The position numbers were made by a program, and so were the translations under genes. The notes beneath the pieces were generated by a model. That model was not told where the DNA came from, did no database searches, and saw only the letters and a list, made by a program, of their open reading frames with translations. Shown one piece after another: positions 52,832 to 63,500 of a DNA stretch of 64,000 nucleotides (its first letter is position 1; each line of letters starts with the position of its first letter). The DNA comes from Prevotella sp. (lineage in GTDB: Bacteria > Bacteroidota > Bacteroidia > Bacteroidales > Bacteroidaceae), in assembly GCA_017470055.1 (NCBI GenBank), contig JAFUFD010000038.1, positions 1 through 64,000 on the forward strand, in the 5' to 3' direction.

Positions 52832-54898
52832 TTATCCCACCACGCTACCTGGCTTTACGTCTTTTGTCGTCGTTACCACACTAAGGCTCTCGTCGAAGTC
52901 GACAGCAGAGAGAATCATGCCCTGACTCTCAATGCCCATCATCTGACGGGGAGCGAAGTTGGCGACAAAGAGGATGCGCTTGCCGATAAGGTCGGCGGGG
53001 GTCTCATAGAAGGCGGCGATACCACTGAGGATGGTACGGTCGGTACCGGTGCCGTCGTCGATGGTGAACTGCAGGAGTTTCTTCGACTTCTTCACTTTCT
53101 GGCAGTCTTTGATAAGTCCCACACGGATATCGAGTTTCTCGAAGTCCTCGAAACTGACAGTGTCCTTGATGGGAGCAGCCTTGTATTGTGCTGCCTCATT
53201 CTGTTTCTTCGTCGCCTCCAGTTTATCGAGTTGCTTCTGAATAACCTCATCCTCAATCTTCTCGAAGAGCAGACTGGGCTCACCCAACTGGTGACCAGCC
53301 TTCAACAGGTCGGTGCTACCCAGTTGCTCCCAGTCGAACGACTGGATATTCAGCATCTCACGCAGTTTCTGACTTGAGAAAGGCAGGAACGGCTCGAAGG
53401 CAATGGCAAGGTTTGCCACCAGTTGCAGGGAGATATTCAGAATCGTCTCCACACGTTTCATGTCCGTCTTTGCCACCTTCCATGGCTCACAGTCAGTGAT
53501 GTATTTGTTGCCGATACGGGCGAGGTTCATCGCCTCCTTCTGTGCCTCACGGAACTTAAACTGGTCGAGGAGTGCCTCCACACGACTCTTCACGTCCTTA
53601 AACTCTCCGAGTGTCTGGCGGTCAATCTCCTGTAGTTCCCCACAGGTAGGAACGACACCGTTCCAGTATTTCTTGGTCAGTTGCAGGGCACGGTTGACGA
53701 AGTTGCCATAGATAGCAACCAGTTCGTTGTTATTACGGTCTTGGAAGTCCTTCCAAGTGAAGTTGTTGTCTTTCGTCTCAGGGGCATTCGCCGTCAGCAC
53801 ATAACGCAGCACGTCCTGTTTGCCAGGCATGTCCACGAGGTATTCGTGCAACCACACCGCCCAGTTGCGAGAGGTGGAGATCTTGTCGTTCTCCAGGTTC
53901 AGGAACTCATTGGCGGGCACGTTGTCCGGCATGATATACTTGCCGTGCGCCTTCATCATCACGGGAAAGATGATACAGTGGAACACGATATTGTCCTTTC
54001 CGATGAAATGTACCAGACGGGTATCCTCATCCTGCCACCATTTCTCCCAGGAGCCCCAACGCTCCGGCTCACGGTCGCAGAGTTCCTTGGTGTTGCTGAC
54101 ATAGCCAATGGGTGCGTCGAACCATACGTAGAGCACCTTACCGTCGGCTCCCTCCACAGGAACGGGGATTCCCCAGTCCAAGTCACGGGTCATGGCACGG
54201 GGCTGCAAGTCCATATCGAGCCATGACTTACACTGTCCGTAGACGTTCGGACGCCATTCCTTATGGCTCTCAAGGATCCATTGCCTCAACCAGTCCTGAT
54301 ACTCGTTCAGGGGCAGATACCAGTTCTTGGTCTTCTTCAGTACAGGGGTAGAACCGCTGATGGTCGACTTGGGGTTGATGAGTTCCGTAGGACTCAGGTC
54401 ACGTCCGCATTTCTCGCACTGGTCACCATAAGCACCCTCGTTATGGCAATGGGGGCACTCACCCGTCACATAACGGTCGGCGAGGAACTGCTTCGCCTCC
54501 TCGTCGTAGAGTTGCTCGGTGGTTTCCTCCACCAGTTTTCCATCATCATAGAGTTTGCGAAACCACTCGGCGGCAAACTGATGGTGTGTCGCACTGGTGG
54601 TGCGACTATAGATGTCGAAAGAGATACCGAACTCCTTGAAGGAGTCCTTGATCATCTTGTGATAGCGGTCTACCACATCCTGTGGGGTGATACCTTCCTT
54701 ACGGGCACGGACGGTGATGGGCACACCATGCTCATCGCTACCGCCAATAAAAAGTACCTCTTCTTTCTTCAGTCTCAGATAACGTACATAGATGTCTGCA
54801 GGTACATACACACCAGCCAAGTGACCGATATGCACACCGCCATTAGCGTAGGGCAGTGCGGATGTCACGGTCGTTCGCTTAAACTTCTTTTCAGCCAT
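52832..54898 (-). CDS. metG: methionyl-tRNA synthetase
   Basis: A 688-residue enzyme. The class I HIGH motif is in [12 protein letters not shown] (near residue 22), a zinc knuckle [17 protein letters not shown] follows, and the KMSKS loop reads KISTS ([11 protein letters not shown]). An EMAP-II-like tRNA-binding domain forms the C-terminal 110 residues ([17 protein letters not shown]). It heads a unit with the CobD-like fusion and the opine-type dehydrogenase. Confidence 0.96.
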   Translation of the reverse strand: MAEKKFKRTTVTSALPYANGGVHIGHLAGVYVPADIYVRYLRLKKEEVLFIGGSDEHGVPITVRARKEGITPQDVVDRYHKMIKDSFKEFGISFDIYSRTTSATHHQFAAEWFRKLYDDGKLVEETTEQLYDEEAKQFLADRYVTGECPHCHNEGAYGDQCEKCGRDLSPTELINPKSTISGSTPVLKKTKNWYLPLNEYQDWLRQWILESHKEWRPNVYGQCKSWLDMDLQPRAMTRDLDWGIPVPVEGADGKVLYVWFDAPIGYVSNTKELCDREPERWGSWEKWWQDEDTRLVHFIGKDNIVFHCIIFPVMMKAHGKYIMPDNVPANEFLNLENDKISTSRNWAVWLHEYLVDMPGKQDVLRYVLTANAPETKDNNFTWKDFQDRNNNELVAIYGNFVNRALQLTKKYWNGVVPTCGELQEIDRQTLGEFKDVKSRVEALLDQFKFREAQKEAMNLARIGNKYITDCEPWKVAKTDMKRVETILNISLQLVANLAIAFEPFLPFSSQKLREMLNIQSFDWEQLGSTDLLKAGHQLGEPSLLFEKIEDEVIQKQLDKLEATKKQNEAAQYKAAPIKDTVSFEDFEKLDIRVGLIKDCQKVKKSKKLLQFTIDDGTGTDRTILSGIAAFYETPADLIGKRILFVANFAPRQMMGIESQGMILSAVDFDESLSVVTTTKDVKPGSVVG

Positions 54899-54926
54899 TA
54901 TTTCTTCCTTATTTATAATTTGTGTG

Positions 54927-54934
54927 CAAAGGTA
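54927..54934 (-). promoter_or_regulatory. -7 promoter element of metG
   Basis: TACCTTTG on the minus strand, 28 bases upstream of the metG ATG. Confidence 0.6.
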
Positions 54935-54955
54935 CGAAAATATTGAGAATTTTCG

Positions 54956-54963
54956 TAATTTTG
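54956..54963 (+). promoter_or_regulatory. -7 promoter element of the BASS transporter gene
   Basis: TAATTTTG ends four bases before the ATG at 54968; the transcript is expected to start at the start codon itself. Confidence 0.6.
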
Positions 54964-54967
54964 CACC

Positions 54968-55942
54968 ATGAAATTGAAAATCATACAGAACATCAGTCGT
55001 TGGCTGTCGGCAAATGCATCACTGACGGTGATAGCCGTTGCTGTGTTTACCTTCTTCGTGCCCGATACTTTCAACTGGGTGAGGGGGAATACGCAGACCA
55101 TTATCTTGGGTATTATCATGTTGACAATGGGATTGACACTGACAATAGAGGATTTCCGTATTCTCGCCCGTCGTCCCATGGACATCTTCATCGGAGCCTG
55201 TGCACAGTTTGTCATCATGCCTTGTGTCGCCTATCTGTTGGTGCATGTGTTCCGTCTGGAGCCTGCTCTTGCCTTGGGTATCTTGTTGGTGGGCTGTTGC
55301 CCTGGAGGTGTGTCAAGCAACATCATGTCTTATCTCTGTCATGGTGATGTTGCCTTCTCTGTCGGAATGACTTGTGCCTCCACCTTACTGGCACCGGTGA
55401 TGACCCCCTTGTTGATGGAACTGACGGCAGGGGAGATCATAGAGATTGACGCTATCGGCATGTTCCTGAATATCCTGATAGTGACGATTATCCCTGTGGG
55501 TATCGGCTGCTTCCTTAATTACACCTATTCCAAGAAAGAAGTGTTTCCCACTATCCAGTCTTTGATGCCGGGATTGAGTGTTACGTGTCTTTCCTGTATT
55601 GTGGGTGGCGTGATATCTACGGTCCATGATGACTTGGTGGCTCGTGGCTTATTACTGTTCCTATGGACCTTTGCGGTGGTGTTCTGTCATAACACCTTAG
55701 GTTATCTGTTTGGATGGACATCAGGACGTTTGGCGGGATTTAATACTGCAAAGAAACGAACCATCTCTATTGAGGTGGGTATGCAGAATGCTGGACTTGC
55801 CACAGTTCTTGCCGGCACTTTCTTTGCTGCTCAGCCTCTTGCCGTCCTGCCCTGTGCCATCTCGTGTGCTTGGCATAGCATCAGCGGTACCATCCTTGCT
55901 GGGCTTTTCCAACAATATGATAAAAGAAAAGGGAAACAATGA
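54968..55942 (+). CDS. bile acid:sodium symporter (BASS) family transporter
   Basis: A 324-residue membrane protein with about nine to ten segments. Family motifs are [31 protein letters not shown] and [14 protein letters not shown]. Members move bile acids, pyruvate, pantoate or other organic anions with sodium; PanS-like ketopantoate transport is one option and the substrate cannot be read from sequence. The stop overlaps the fRMsr start by four bases (ATGA). Confidence 0.87.
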   Translation: MKLKIIQNISRWLSANASLTVIAVAVFTFFVPDTFNWVRGNTQTIILGIIMLTMGLTLTIEDFRILARRPMDIFIGACAQFVIMPCVAYLLVHVFRLEPALALGILLVGCCPGGVSSNIMSYLCHGDVAFSVGMTCASTLLAPVMTPLLMELTAGEIIEIDAIGMFLNILIVTIIPVGIGCFLNYTYSKKEVFPTIQSLMPGLSVTCLSCIVGGVISTVHDDLVARGLLLFLWTFAVVFCHNTLGYLFGWTSGRLAGFNTAKKRTISIEVGMQNAGLATVLAGTFFAAQPLAVLPCAISCAWHSISGTILAGLFQQYDKRKGKQ

Positions 55943-56388
55943 AAAAGGACGAGAAATACAGATTGCTGACCGCACAGGTCAAGTCATTGATAGCAGGTGA
56001 GACAGATCCTATCTCCGTCATGGCGAATGTCAGTGCCGCTATCCATGAGGAGATGGGCTTCTTCTGGACAGGTTTCTATATCGTCCATGGCGATGAGTTG
56101 CGCTTAGGACCTTTCCAAGGTAGTGTTGCTTGTATGCATATTCCTTATGGACGTGGCGTCTGTGGTACGGCATGGCAGCGTAAGGCTACCGTCATTGTTC
56201 CTGATGTCGAGGAGTTTCCAGGGCATATCGCTTGCAGCAGTCTTTCCCGTTCAGAGATTGTTGTTCCCGTCTTCGATACCGCAGGTACTGTTAGGGCAGT
56301 CCTTGATATAGACAGCCGTGACCTCAATACCTTTGATGAAATCGACCAGAAATGGTTAGAGGAGATAGTAAAAGAACTATCGATATAA
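55939..56388 (+). CDS. free methionine-(R)-sulfoxide reductase (GAF domain)
   Basis: A 149-residue single GAF-domain enzyme of the fRMsr/MsrC family that reduces free methionine-R-sulfoxide using thioredoxin. The three family cysteines are visible in VACMHIPYGRGVCGTAW and HIACSS, with the ending VRAVLDIDS. It overlaps the BASS transporter gene and ends in a terminator that begins within its stop codon. Confidence 0.88.
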   Translation: MKKDEKYRLLTAQVKSLIAGETDPISVMANVSAAIHEEMGFFWTGFYIVHGDELRLGPFQGSVACMHIPYGRGVCGTAWQRKATVIVPDVEEFPGHIACSSLSRSEIVVPVFDTAGTVRAVLDIDSRDLNTFDEIDQKWLEEIVKELSI

Positions 56389-56416
56389 AAAAGAGAGGCA
56401 CAAACCTCTCTTTTTT
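56387..56416. terminator. bidirectional terminator after the fRMsr gene
   Basis: A 12-bp stem (AAAAAAGAGAGG) with a six-base loop and flanking A and T runs, overlapping the fRMsr stop codon by two bases. Confidence 0.85.
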
Positions 56417-56435
56417 GTGATCCGCTTGGGGCTCG
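56411..56435 (-). repeat. duplicated 3' end of tRNA-Lys
   Basis: These 25 bases recur exactly at 56527-56551 and include the last 18 bases of the tRNA-Lys gene plus part of its terminator. A further fragment, CTTGGGTTTGAGCC at 56484-56497, is a near copy of the tRNA T-arm in inverted orientation. Duplicated tRNA 3' ends are typical of attachment sites, so this may be the scar of an integrated and lost element. Confidence 0.65.
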
Positions 56436-56508
56436 TAATCGTTTCGCAGAAACGCTTTCATAAAGCCTGCGACTGAAAGAACCCTTGGGTTTGAGCCTCT
56501 TTAAAACA

Positions 56509-56532
56509 AAAAAAGACCCAAAGGTCTTTTTT
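56509..56532 (-). terminator. terminator of tRNA-Lys
   Basis: A 10-bp stem (AAAAAAGACC/GGTCTTTTTT) with loop CAAA, one base downstream of the tRNA 3' end on the minus strand. Confidence 0.8.
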
Positions 56533-56533
56533 G

Positions 56534-56606
56534 TGATCCGCTTGGGGCTCGAACCCAAGACCCCAACATTAAAAGTGTTGTGCTCTACCAACTGAGCTAG
56601 CGGATC
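56534..56606 (-). tRNA. tRNA-Lys (TTT)
   Basis: The minus strand begins GATCCGCTAGCTCAGTTGG, has CTTTTAA as anticodon loop (anticodon TTT), T-arm GTTCGAGCC and closes with GCGGATC plus A. The cloverleaf is complete and CCA is not encoded. Confidence 0.95.
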
Positions 56607-56625
56607 ATTGCTTTAAAAGCGGGTG

Positions 56626-56633
56626 CAAAATTA
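56626..56633 (-). promoter_or_regulatory. -7 promoter element of tRNA-Lys
   Basis: TAATTTTG on the minus strand lies 19 bases upstream of the mature tRNA 5' end. Confidence 0.6.
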
Positions 56634-56758
56634 CATATAAAAAATGAATCTGCCAAATTTCTTAGGATTTTTTTCTTTTAGTGCTTATGATAATCCTCAC
56701 AATCATCTGCAAAGATATAAAATAATCTTAATAGTTTTATCTCTTTTATTATTTTTAT

Positions 56759-56789
56759 TTTGTATTTCTCCCAATTTGCACTATCTTTG
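56759..56789 (+). promoter_or_regulatory. rsmI promoter
   Basis: TTTG (56759), a 19-base spacer and TATCTTTG (56782-56789) lie nine bases before the ATG. Confidence 0.65.
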
Positions 56790-56798
56790 CACAGAATT

Positions 56799-57476
56799 AT
56801 GGGCATATTATATATTGTACCCACGCCTGTGGGCAACATGGAAGATATGACTCTTCGAGCCATCCGAATCCTGAAAGAAGCCGACCTTGTGTTGGCGGAG
56901 GATACTCGGACATCAGGTATTCTGCTGAAGCATTTCCAGATTCAGCAGCGTCTCCTTTCCCATCATAAGTTCAATGAGCATGGTACCAGTGCCGCTATCG
57001 TAGAGCGATTGCGGGCGGGGCAGACCATCGCCTTGATCAGTGATGCGGGAACCCCAGGCATCTCCGACCCGGGTTTCTTCCTGGTTCGTGAGGCTGTCCG
57101 TGCGGGCATCGAGGTTCAGACACTGCCTGGTGCCACCGCTTTCGTACCTGCCTTGGTGAGTAGCGGACTGCCCTGTGACCGTTTCTGTTTCGAGGGATTC
57201 CTGCCTCAGAAGAAGGGACGGCAGACGAAGATACAGAGTCTGGCGGGCGAGGAGCGTACGATGGTGTTCTATGAGTCGCCCTATCGGGTACTGAAGACGC
57301 TTCAGCAGTTTGCGGAGGTGATGGGTGCCGACCGTCAGGTGAGTGTATGCCGTGAGATTAGTAAGGTGCATGAGGAAAGTGTCCGTGGCACGTTACAGGA
57401 GGTTATCGCCCATTTCACCGAGCATGAGCCGCGAGGGGAGTTCGTGATTGTCCTGGCGGGGAAGATGAAGGAGTGA
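56799..57476 (+). CDS. rsmI: 16S rRNA (cytidine1402-2'-O)-methyltransferase
   Basis: A 225-residue tetrapyrrole-methylase-fold enzyme. Motifs: LYIVPTPVGNMEDMTLRAI, LAEDTRTSGILLKHF, ISDAGTPGISDPGF and LPGATAFVPAL. It methylates the ribose of C1402, the nucleotide whose base is methylated by RsmH. The start at 56799 follows the promoter; a longer frame would run through it. It lies 27 bases upstream of a coiled-coil lipoprotein gene. Confidence 0.94.
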   Translation: MGILYIVPTPVGNMEDMTLRAIRILKEADLVLAEDTRTSGILLKHFQIQQRLLSHHKFNEHGTSAAIVERLRAGQTIALISDAGTPGISDPGFFLVREAVRAGIEVQTLPGATAFVPALVSSGLPCDRFCFEGFLPQKKGRQTKIQSLAGEERTMVFYESPYRVLKTLQQFAEVMGADRQVSVCREISKVHEESVRGTLQEVIAHFTEHEPRGEFVIVLAGKMKE

Positions 57477-57503
57477 TGGAGTAATAGAAGTTAAGAAATA
57501 GAT

Positions 57504-58355
57504 ATGAAAAAGTTATTGATTTTGGCACTTGGGGCCGTAGCACTGGTAGCCTGCAAGCAGCAGGGACCAAAGGCAGAGGAGTTGATGCTTGCCCAGCAGG
57601 CTGACTCGCTGAACCGTATTATCCAGCAGAAAGACAATGAGATTAACGACATGATGGGGACCTTCAATGAGATTGAGGAAGGCTTCCGTGCTATCAATGC
57701 CGCTCAGGACCGTGTGACCCTTGCCAAGGACGGTGAGGGAGCCAACCGTGCTCAGAGTATTCGTGACAATATCGCTCAGATTCAGGAGACGATGCAGCGC
57801 AACCGTGAACTGATCAATAAGTTGAAAAACCAGTTGCGTCAGAGTTCTGTGAAGGGTGATGAGTTGCGTAAGACTGTTGAGGGGCTGGTGGCCCAGTTAG
57901 AGGAGAAAGACAAGGAGATCAACCAGTTGCGTCTGGATCTGAAGGCACGTGACATCCGTCTGTCGGAGTTGGGTAGTGAACTTGCCGACATGACGGTTGA
58001 GAACTCTCAGCAGAAAGCGGAGATCAATCAGAAGGCTGAGACGATCTCAGCGCAGGACAAGCAGTTGAACACCGCCTGGTTCGTGTTCGGAACGAAGAAG
58101 GAGTTGAAAGAGCAGCATATCATCGAGAACGGCAAGGTGCTGCAGTCGAACTTCAATCGTGAGTACTTTACCAAGATTGATATTCGTGTCGACAAGGAAA
58201 TAAAACTCTATTCCCGCTCAGCGAAGTTGCTAACCACCCATCCTGCATCCAGTTATGTCTTGGAGCGTGATGCCAACAAGCAGTATGTGCTGCGCATCAC
58301 CAACCCGCAGATCTTCTGGTCTACCAGCAAGTATCTGGTCATCCAGGTCAACTAA
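57504..58355 (+). CDS. coiled-coil lipoprotein
   Basis: A 283-residue lipoprotein: lipobox LVAC (Cys17), a long coiled coil rich in Q, E, N and K (about 25-190), then a compact C-terminal domain (about 190-283) with AWFVFGTKKELKEQHII and a NPQIFWSTSKYLVIQ end. Similar proteins are common in Bacteroidales but I know no assigned role. Its last eight bases overlap the convergent SprT-like gene. Confidence 0.75.
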   Translation: MKKLLILALGAVALVACKQQGPKAEELMLAQQADSLNRIIQQKDNEINDMMGTFNEIEEGFRAINAAQDRVTLAKDGEGANRAQSIRDNIAQIQETMQRNRELINKLKNQLRQSSVKGDELRKTVEGLVAQLEEKDKEINQLRLDLKARDIRLSELGSELADMTVENSQQKAEINQKAETISAQDKQLNTAWFVFGTKKELKEQHIIENGKVLQSNFNREYFTKIDIRVDKEIKLYSRSAKLLTTHPASSYVLERDANKQYVLRITNPQIFWSTSKYLVIQVN

Positions 58356-58992
58356 GGGCTTCAGGCAATACGTCTGTATCCAGCAACTGCTGATACTCTT
58401 GCAGGGATATGCGTTGTCCACGTAGTGAGCGTGTCTTGCTCCAGATGGCATAACGCATATCCCTACTTACTTTCCAGTGGTGCTCGGCAATCAATGGCGA
58501 GGCATTCGCCTGTTTGTCGATATATTTCCTGTAGGCGGGATTGACTACCGACTGGAAGCAACGCCCGTCTGCCAGTCTGGCGAGTAGCAACAGGTATTGC
58601 TGTTCTGTCTGCTGATTGACGGTCAGACCATCGGTACGGGAGGAGATGGTGATATGCCATCCGTCCCGGTTCAGTCGTGCCATCCACTGGCGGAACAGTG
58701 TTCCATGGGTGGAGGTGTCACGCAGTCCTTTGTATGTAATATAATAATGTATCATCTCATGGAGGAGAGTCGACTGGTAGTCATGCTCCTCCATCTGATA
58801 GAAATCGCTGACCTTGATGGTATACCCCACGTTCTGATATCCCCTGAACAGTCCTTTGCGCACCCTGTGACACGAGAACTGTCCCAGCATCCGTCGTGCA
58901 TGATTCACCACAAAGCGTGGCTCTGGCAGTTCCTCGCCAAAGTATTGCCTGTTGAATTGCTGGAACCAACTCCGTAACTGCTGTGCTGTCAT
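58348..58992 (-). CDS. SprT-like zinc metalloprotease
   Basis: A 214-residue SprT/Spartan-like protein. The zinc site HEMIHYY lies near residue 78, and a third ligand is likely in STHGTLFRQWM (near residues 92-102). In eukaryotes the family degrades DNA-protein crosslinks; bacterial roles are poorly defined. The ATG at 58992 lies eight bases after a TATCTTTG element, so the leader is minimal. No zinc-ribbon with CxxC pairs is visible at the C-terminus. Confidence 0.82.
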   Translation of the reverse strand: MTAQQLRSWFQQFNRQYFGEELPEPRFVVNHARRMLGQFSCHRVRKGLFRGYQNVGYTIKVSDFYQMEEHDYQSTLLHEMIHYYITYKGLRDTSTHGTLFRQWMARLNRDGWHITISSRTDGLTVNQQTEQQYLLLLARLADGRCFQSVVNPAYRKYIDKQANASPLIAEHHWKVSRDMRYAIWSKTRSLRGQRISLQEYQQLLDTDVLPEALS

Positions 58993-58999
58993 ATCCTCG

Positions 59000-59007
59000 C
59001 AAAGATA
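59000..59007 (-). promoter_or_regulatory. -7 promoter element of the SprT-like gene
   Basis: TATCTTTG on the minus strand ends seven bases before the ATG. Confidence 0.6.
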
Positions 59008-59055
59008 GAGATTTCTTTTGTAACTTCCAAACAAAAGCAATTAAAAATCAGAATA

Positions 59056-59089
59056 AAATCGGGATGCCTCGACAAAGGCATCCCGATTT
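59056..59089 (-). terminator. intrinsic terminator of the SusC/SusD unit
   Basis: A 14-bp stem (AAATCGGGATGCCT/AGGCATCCCGATTT) with a six-base loop lies 26 bases after the susD-like stop, and a T-rich stretch follows on the minus strand. Confidence 0.85.
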
Positions 59090-59115
59090 CTTATGGAGTG
59101 AGTATGTGATATTTC

Positions 59116-60525
59116 TTACTTAGGCAGGTTATCTGACCAGCCCTCGTTCTGTTCCGTGCCATATCCTGCGTTAATCTCAGCAGCAGGGATAGGATAAACG
59201 AACTTTGCCACGTCGAAGTTCGTTGATGTGGTGGCAACGGTAATCTTCAGACCTTGACGACGAGCGTCATACCAACGGTGTCCCTCTAAGTAGAGTTCAC
59301 GAACTCGCTCATCATTGATGAATGAGATGAGATCAGCCTTTGTTGAGGGCAGGTCATCTGTGCTGGCAATATCTGCGTCACGCTGAGCCGTGAAGAACAA
59401 AGCGTCCTTTGCGTCGTCAAGATTACCCAGATTTGCCTCACACTCTGCAAGAATCAGATACATTTCCGATACACGGAAGATGGGGATGTTGCTAACAGCC
59501 TGAGCAGTAGGAAGACCACAATATTTGTAAGCATAGTTGTCTAACACGCCGGCACGATAGTCGTTATCGCCAAACAATGAGACAGTGAAGTCTGTAATGT
59601 TACCTTTGTATGAGCCATACAAAGTGTTCAGTGCGTTAGCAGACAAGTTGTCGTCATTGGTTTTATTGATGGTGAGAATATCCTCAGCCGAAATAGCATT
59701 AGATGACCACATAGATACATAATTGGCAGCGGTAGCGCCATCAGACCCACGCTCCTCAATAGCATTCTCAGCAGCAGCCTTGGCAGCAGCGTAGTTACCC
59801 ATATAGAGATTGACACGAGCCTCCAAAGCATAGATGGCAGCGAGGTTGAAGTAGAACTGGGGGGCACCGTTCATCTCGTCCTCACCAGTATAGAAATCCT
59901 TCGCTTTCTCAATATCGCTAAGAATTTGAGCATAGCAGTCGGCAACGCTGGAGCGATGTACCTCATCGTTGATAGTATAAGGCTCGTCTTTTACAAGAAT
60001 AACACCCAACTGGCTGTTTGTCTGACCAGCCTGATAAGGAAGACCAAAGATGTTAGTTAAAGTGAAGGTGGCAAGGGCACGCAGTGCATAGCATTGTGAG
60101 AGGTAGGAATGGATAGCGTATTCGTCTTCCTCTGTCACTCCTGCCTCCAGGATTTTCTCAGCACCATTGATCGTACGTACAGAGCGGTCAATCACTTTGT
60201 ATCCGTAGTTCCAGATATCATCCAACTCACCATTGGTGTCTGTGATACCGTATGAGTTGATGGCAAAGAAATGTCCAGTAGAAGAACTTGCTGTGGCTAT
60301 GTCAGAAGCCATATCACCTAAGGCTACCACGTAGTTCCCATAGAAACGGTAACTTCCAAGTGCATAGTAGGCACCAATCATGCCGTTCTTCACATCCTGT
60401 GCTGTATTGAAAGCGGTCTCTGATGTTTTGTTCTGATCCATTTCGACATCGAAGTAGGAATCATTACAAGAGACAAGTCCCATGGTCAAAGCAGCACCTA
60501 TTGCAAATACTTTAATATTTTTCAT
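59116..60525 (-). CDS. SusD/RagB outer-membrane glycan-binding lipoprotein
   Basis: A 469-residue lipoprotein with signal peptide and lipobox GLVSC (Cys20). It has the SusD-type TPR framework: SQCYALRALATFTLTNIFGLPY, then NLAAIYALEARVNLYMGNYAAAK, shown here by cores ALRALATFTL and ALEARVNLYMG, and the C-terminal FINDERVRELYLEGHRWYD. It caps the SusC-like channel encoded just upstream (24-base gap) and binds a glycan or peptide at the cell surface. The substrate is unknown since no enzyme gene lies in the unit; the unit ends at a strong terminator. Confidence 0.93.
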   Translation of the reverse strand: MKNIKVFAIGAALTMGLVSCNDSYFDVEMDQNKTSETAFNTAQDVKNGMIGAYYALGSYRFYGNYVVALGDMASDIATASSSTGHFFAINSYGITDTNGELDDIWNYGYKVIDRSVRTINGAEKILEAGVTEEDEYAIHSYLSQCYALRALATFTLTNIFGLPYQAGQTNSQLGVILVKDEPYTINDEVHRSSVADCYAQILSDIEKAKDFYTGEDEMNGAPQFYFNLAAIYALEARVNLYMGNYAAAKAAAENAIEERGSDGATAANYVSMWSSNAISAEDILTINKTNDDNLSANALNTLYGSYKGNITDFTVSLFGDNDYRAGVLDNYAYKYCGLPTAQAVSNIPIFRVSEMYLILAECEANLGNLDDAKDALFFTAQRDADIASTDDLPSTKADLISFINDERVRELYLEGHRWYDARRQGLKITVATTSTNFDVAKFVYPIPAAEINAGYGTEQNEGWSDNLPK

Positions 60526-60549
60526 TGTTATCTTATTTTTCTGGTTTCA

Positions 60550-63500
60550 TTAAAAACTTACGTTCAAACCGAATACGACGTTACGTGACTGTGGGAAGTT
60601 CCACCATTGTACACCGTTGGCACCGACACTGGCAGGATCTAAGCCACGATAGTCGCTTGCGCCCCATGTATAGAGGTTGTCTGCCTGAACATAGACTCTC
60701 AGGCGGCTGATGTAAATCTTCTCTGTCAAAGATGATGGGAAGGTGTAACCTAAAGTGATGTTGCGTAGTTTTACATAGTTTCCGTTCATCAAGAAACGCG
60801 AAGATGCGGAGTTAGCCAATGAACTTTCAGTTCCAAGTCCGTAACCGACATTCAGACGAGGTACGTCTGTGATGTCACCCGGCTTCTGCCAACGGTTCTC
60901 ATATACATATTCCGTGAAGTTCTCACCAAAGGATCCACCAATCTGCTCGTCATAGCGCAGGTTGTTACCATAAATCTTACGACCGAACGAGTAGTTCAAC
61001 TGGAATGAGAAGTCAATACCCTTCCAATTCAGGTTGTTGGTGAAAGCGCCATAGAAACTTGGGTTGGCATCGCCTACATAGCGCTTAGCGGCAGCATTGT
61101 AGTTTGTAGTGGTCTCGTCACCCTCTTCATTCAGATACCACAGGGCATCACCAGTTTGTGGATCAACGCCTGCATATTCCTTCATCTTGAACTGATAGAT
61201 AGGACGACCAACCTCTGTAATCTGATAGGTTCCCTCAATAGGCATGTCGGTAGAGAGTTTCTTCACCTCGTTCTTGTTGTGAGAGCCTGTGAATGACACA
61301 TTCCAGTTCCAGTCCTTATTCTTGATGATATTGGCACCAATGGTAAACTCAATACCCTTATTCTGTAACTCACCAATATTCTTATAGAAAGAGGTCAGTC
61401 CCATTGCATAGGAAGCAGGAACGGCGAATACCATGTCAGTTGTGTTATGGACATAGTAGTCGAACTCAATGTTGAAGCGCTTGAAGAGCGTAGCATCGAA
61501 ACCGATATTGAACTTCTTGGTACGCTCCCATTTCAAGTCATCGTTACCCATCTGCTCATAAGCCATACCTGGCTGGCTGTTGTAGTTCCAGCCAAAACCA
61601 TACAAGTCTTTAGATGCATACCATGAATTGCCAACCTCAGAGTTACCAGATGAGCCATAAGAAGCACGTATGGTCAAGTTGTCAAGCCAGTTCTTGGTAC
61701 TCTCCATAAACTTCTCGGAAGAAATGCGATACTTTGCACCTACTGATGCAAATACACCCCAGCGATTACCGCTGGCGAAGCGGGAAGAACCATCGGCACG
61801 GAGACTTGCAGAGAGATAGTATTTGTTAGCATAGTCATATTCTACGTTTCCGAAGAAAGAGGCTAATGTTAAGCGATCCATCTGAGTAGCAGCAGACCCT
61901 GGAGTAGCAGCAAGTTGCACCTGTGGCATGTCCTCGACAGGATAATTGGATCCAGCAAGATAAGCCTGCTTTAAAATAGTCTTCTGAGCCTCCTGACCTA
62001 ACATCACATTCAAGTTGTGAACCTTATTGAAGGTTTTGATGTAGTTCAAAGTGTTAGTGACAGACAGGTGGATGTTGTAACTATTGGAATTCTCACCCAT
62101 ACCGCGCATCTCTTCTCCCTGAGGTTGCAAGAATGACCAGAAACCAAATTCGTCTACGATGTGGGCATCAATGCTTCCGCGGGTCAAGAAATAGAGTTCT
62201 GGCGTGAAGTTTATTTGTGCCCAAGGAGAGAATAATACGCGATACTGCTTGGCGAGGCTTTGGTCACCGAGGTCGCTACGGATGGCAACAGGGTTATAAC
62301 CGTTGACAGTATAGAAGTTCCATGTGCCGTCTTCCTTTTTGACAGGTGACAATGGACTCTGCATATATGCCTGGGTAATGGGATCGGTAAAGTAACCACC
62401 ACCAGAGCCCATGTTAGTCTCAGAATAGACAAGGTTGGTGTTGAAACCAAACTTCACAATCTTAGAAGGGGCATGCTCAAAATTGAAACGGAAGGAGTAA
62501 CGTGTCAGATCCTTACCGATGACGACAGCCTCATCTCTCAAATAGTCTAATGACAGGTAATAAGAAGGTGTGCCTGCAACAGCACCGCCACCCTGAACAT
62601 CTACAGAATAGTTCTGAGTGAGTCCGTTGCGGGTGATGGCATCCAACCAGTTGGTTGTCTTGCCTTCCTCTGTGTATAACTCTGCGCCCCATACCATGAA
62701 ATCCTTGTAGCCCTCAGCGTCGTAGTTCAGACCCAGTGCATCCATATAGTATTGAACAGCACCATCTTCTCCCAGATCAGTTTTTTCGTTGGCACAAGCC
62801 TCAGCCCACAATTCATTATACTTATCCGCAGTTACAGGATAAGACTTGAAGTGCTTGTAGGCAGGCATGAACTGCCAACCAACCTTTGCATTGAAATTTA
62901 CCTTTGCCTTTCCACTTTTACCTTTTTTAGTGGTGATGACGATAACACCATTGGCAGCACGGGCACCATAGATAGAGGTGGCAGTTGCGTCTTTCAGGAC
63001 GGTAATGGACTCGATATCATTGGCATTCAGGTTGGCAAGGGGAGATATCTCCTGTCCCTCGTCAGCACGAATACCTACTACGTCAGAAGAGAAAGCGACA
63101 CCGTCTATTACATACAAAGGCTGTGTGCCTGAGTTCAGTGAGTTACGACCACGGATGAAGACTGTAGCAGGAGCACCAGGCTGACCAGACTCCATTGTCA
63201 ACTGTAAACCAGAAACAGAACCCTCCAAAGCCTTGATGGGGTTGGCATCTGTCTTATTGGCAATAGTTTTTGAACTGACTGTTGAAGCAGCACCAGTGAA
63301 GGCAGCCTTACGTGTCACACCATAACCAGTTACGACAATCTCACTAAGCGCATTCTCGTCGTCTGCCAACACGATACGCATGTTAGCACGAGCACTAACT
63401 TCCAGTGGCTCCATACCTACGTAAGTGATGCGTAAGATTTTCTTGCCTTCAGGAAGAGTCAACTCAAAGCGACCGTTTGCGTCGGTTACTGTACCTACGT

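Noticed and set aside
56416-56480. Second tRNA gene next to tRNA-Lys
   Set aside because: Only the 3' end is present; no anticodon arm or 5' acceptor strand follows.
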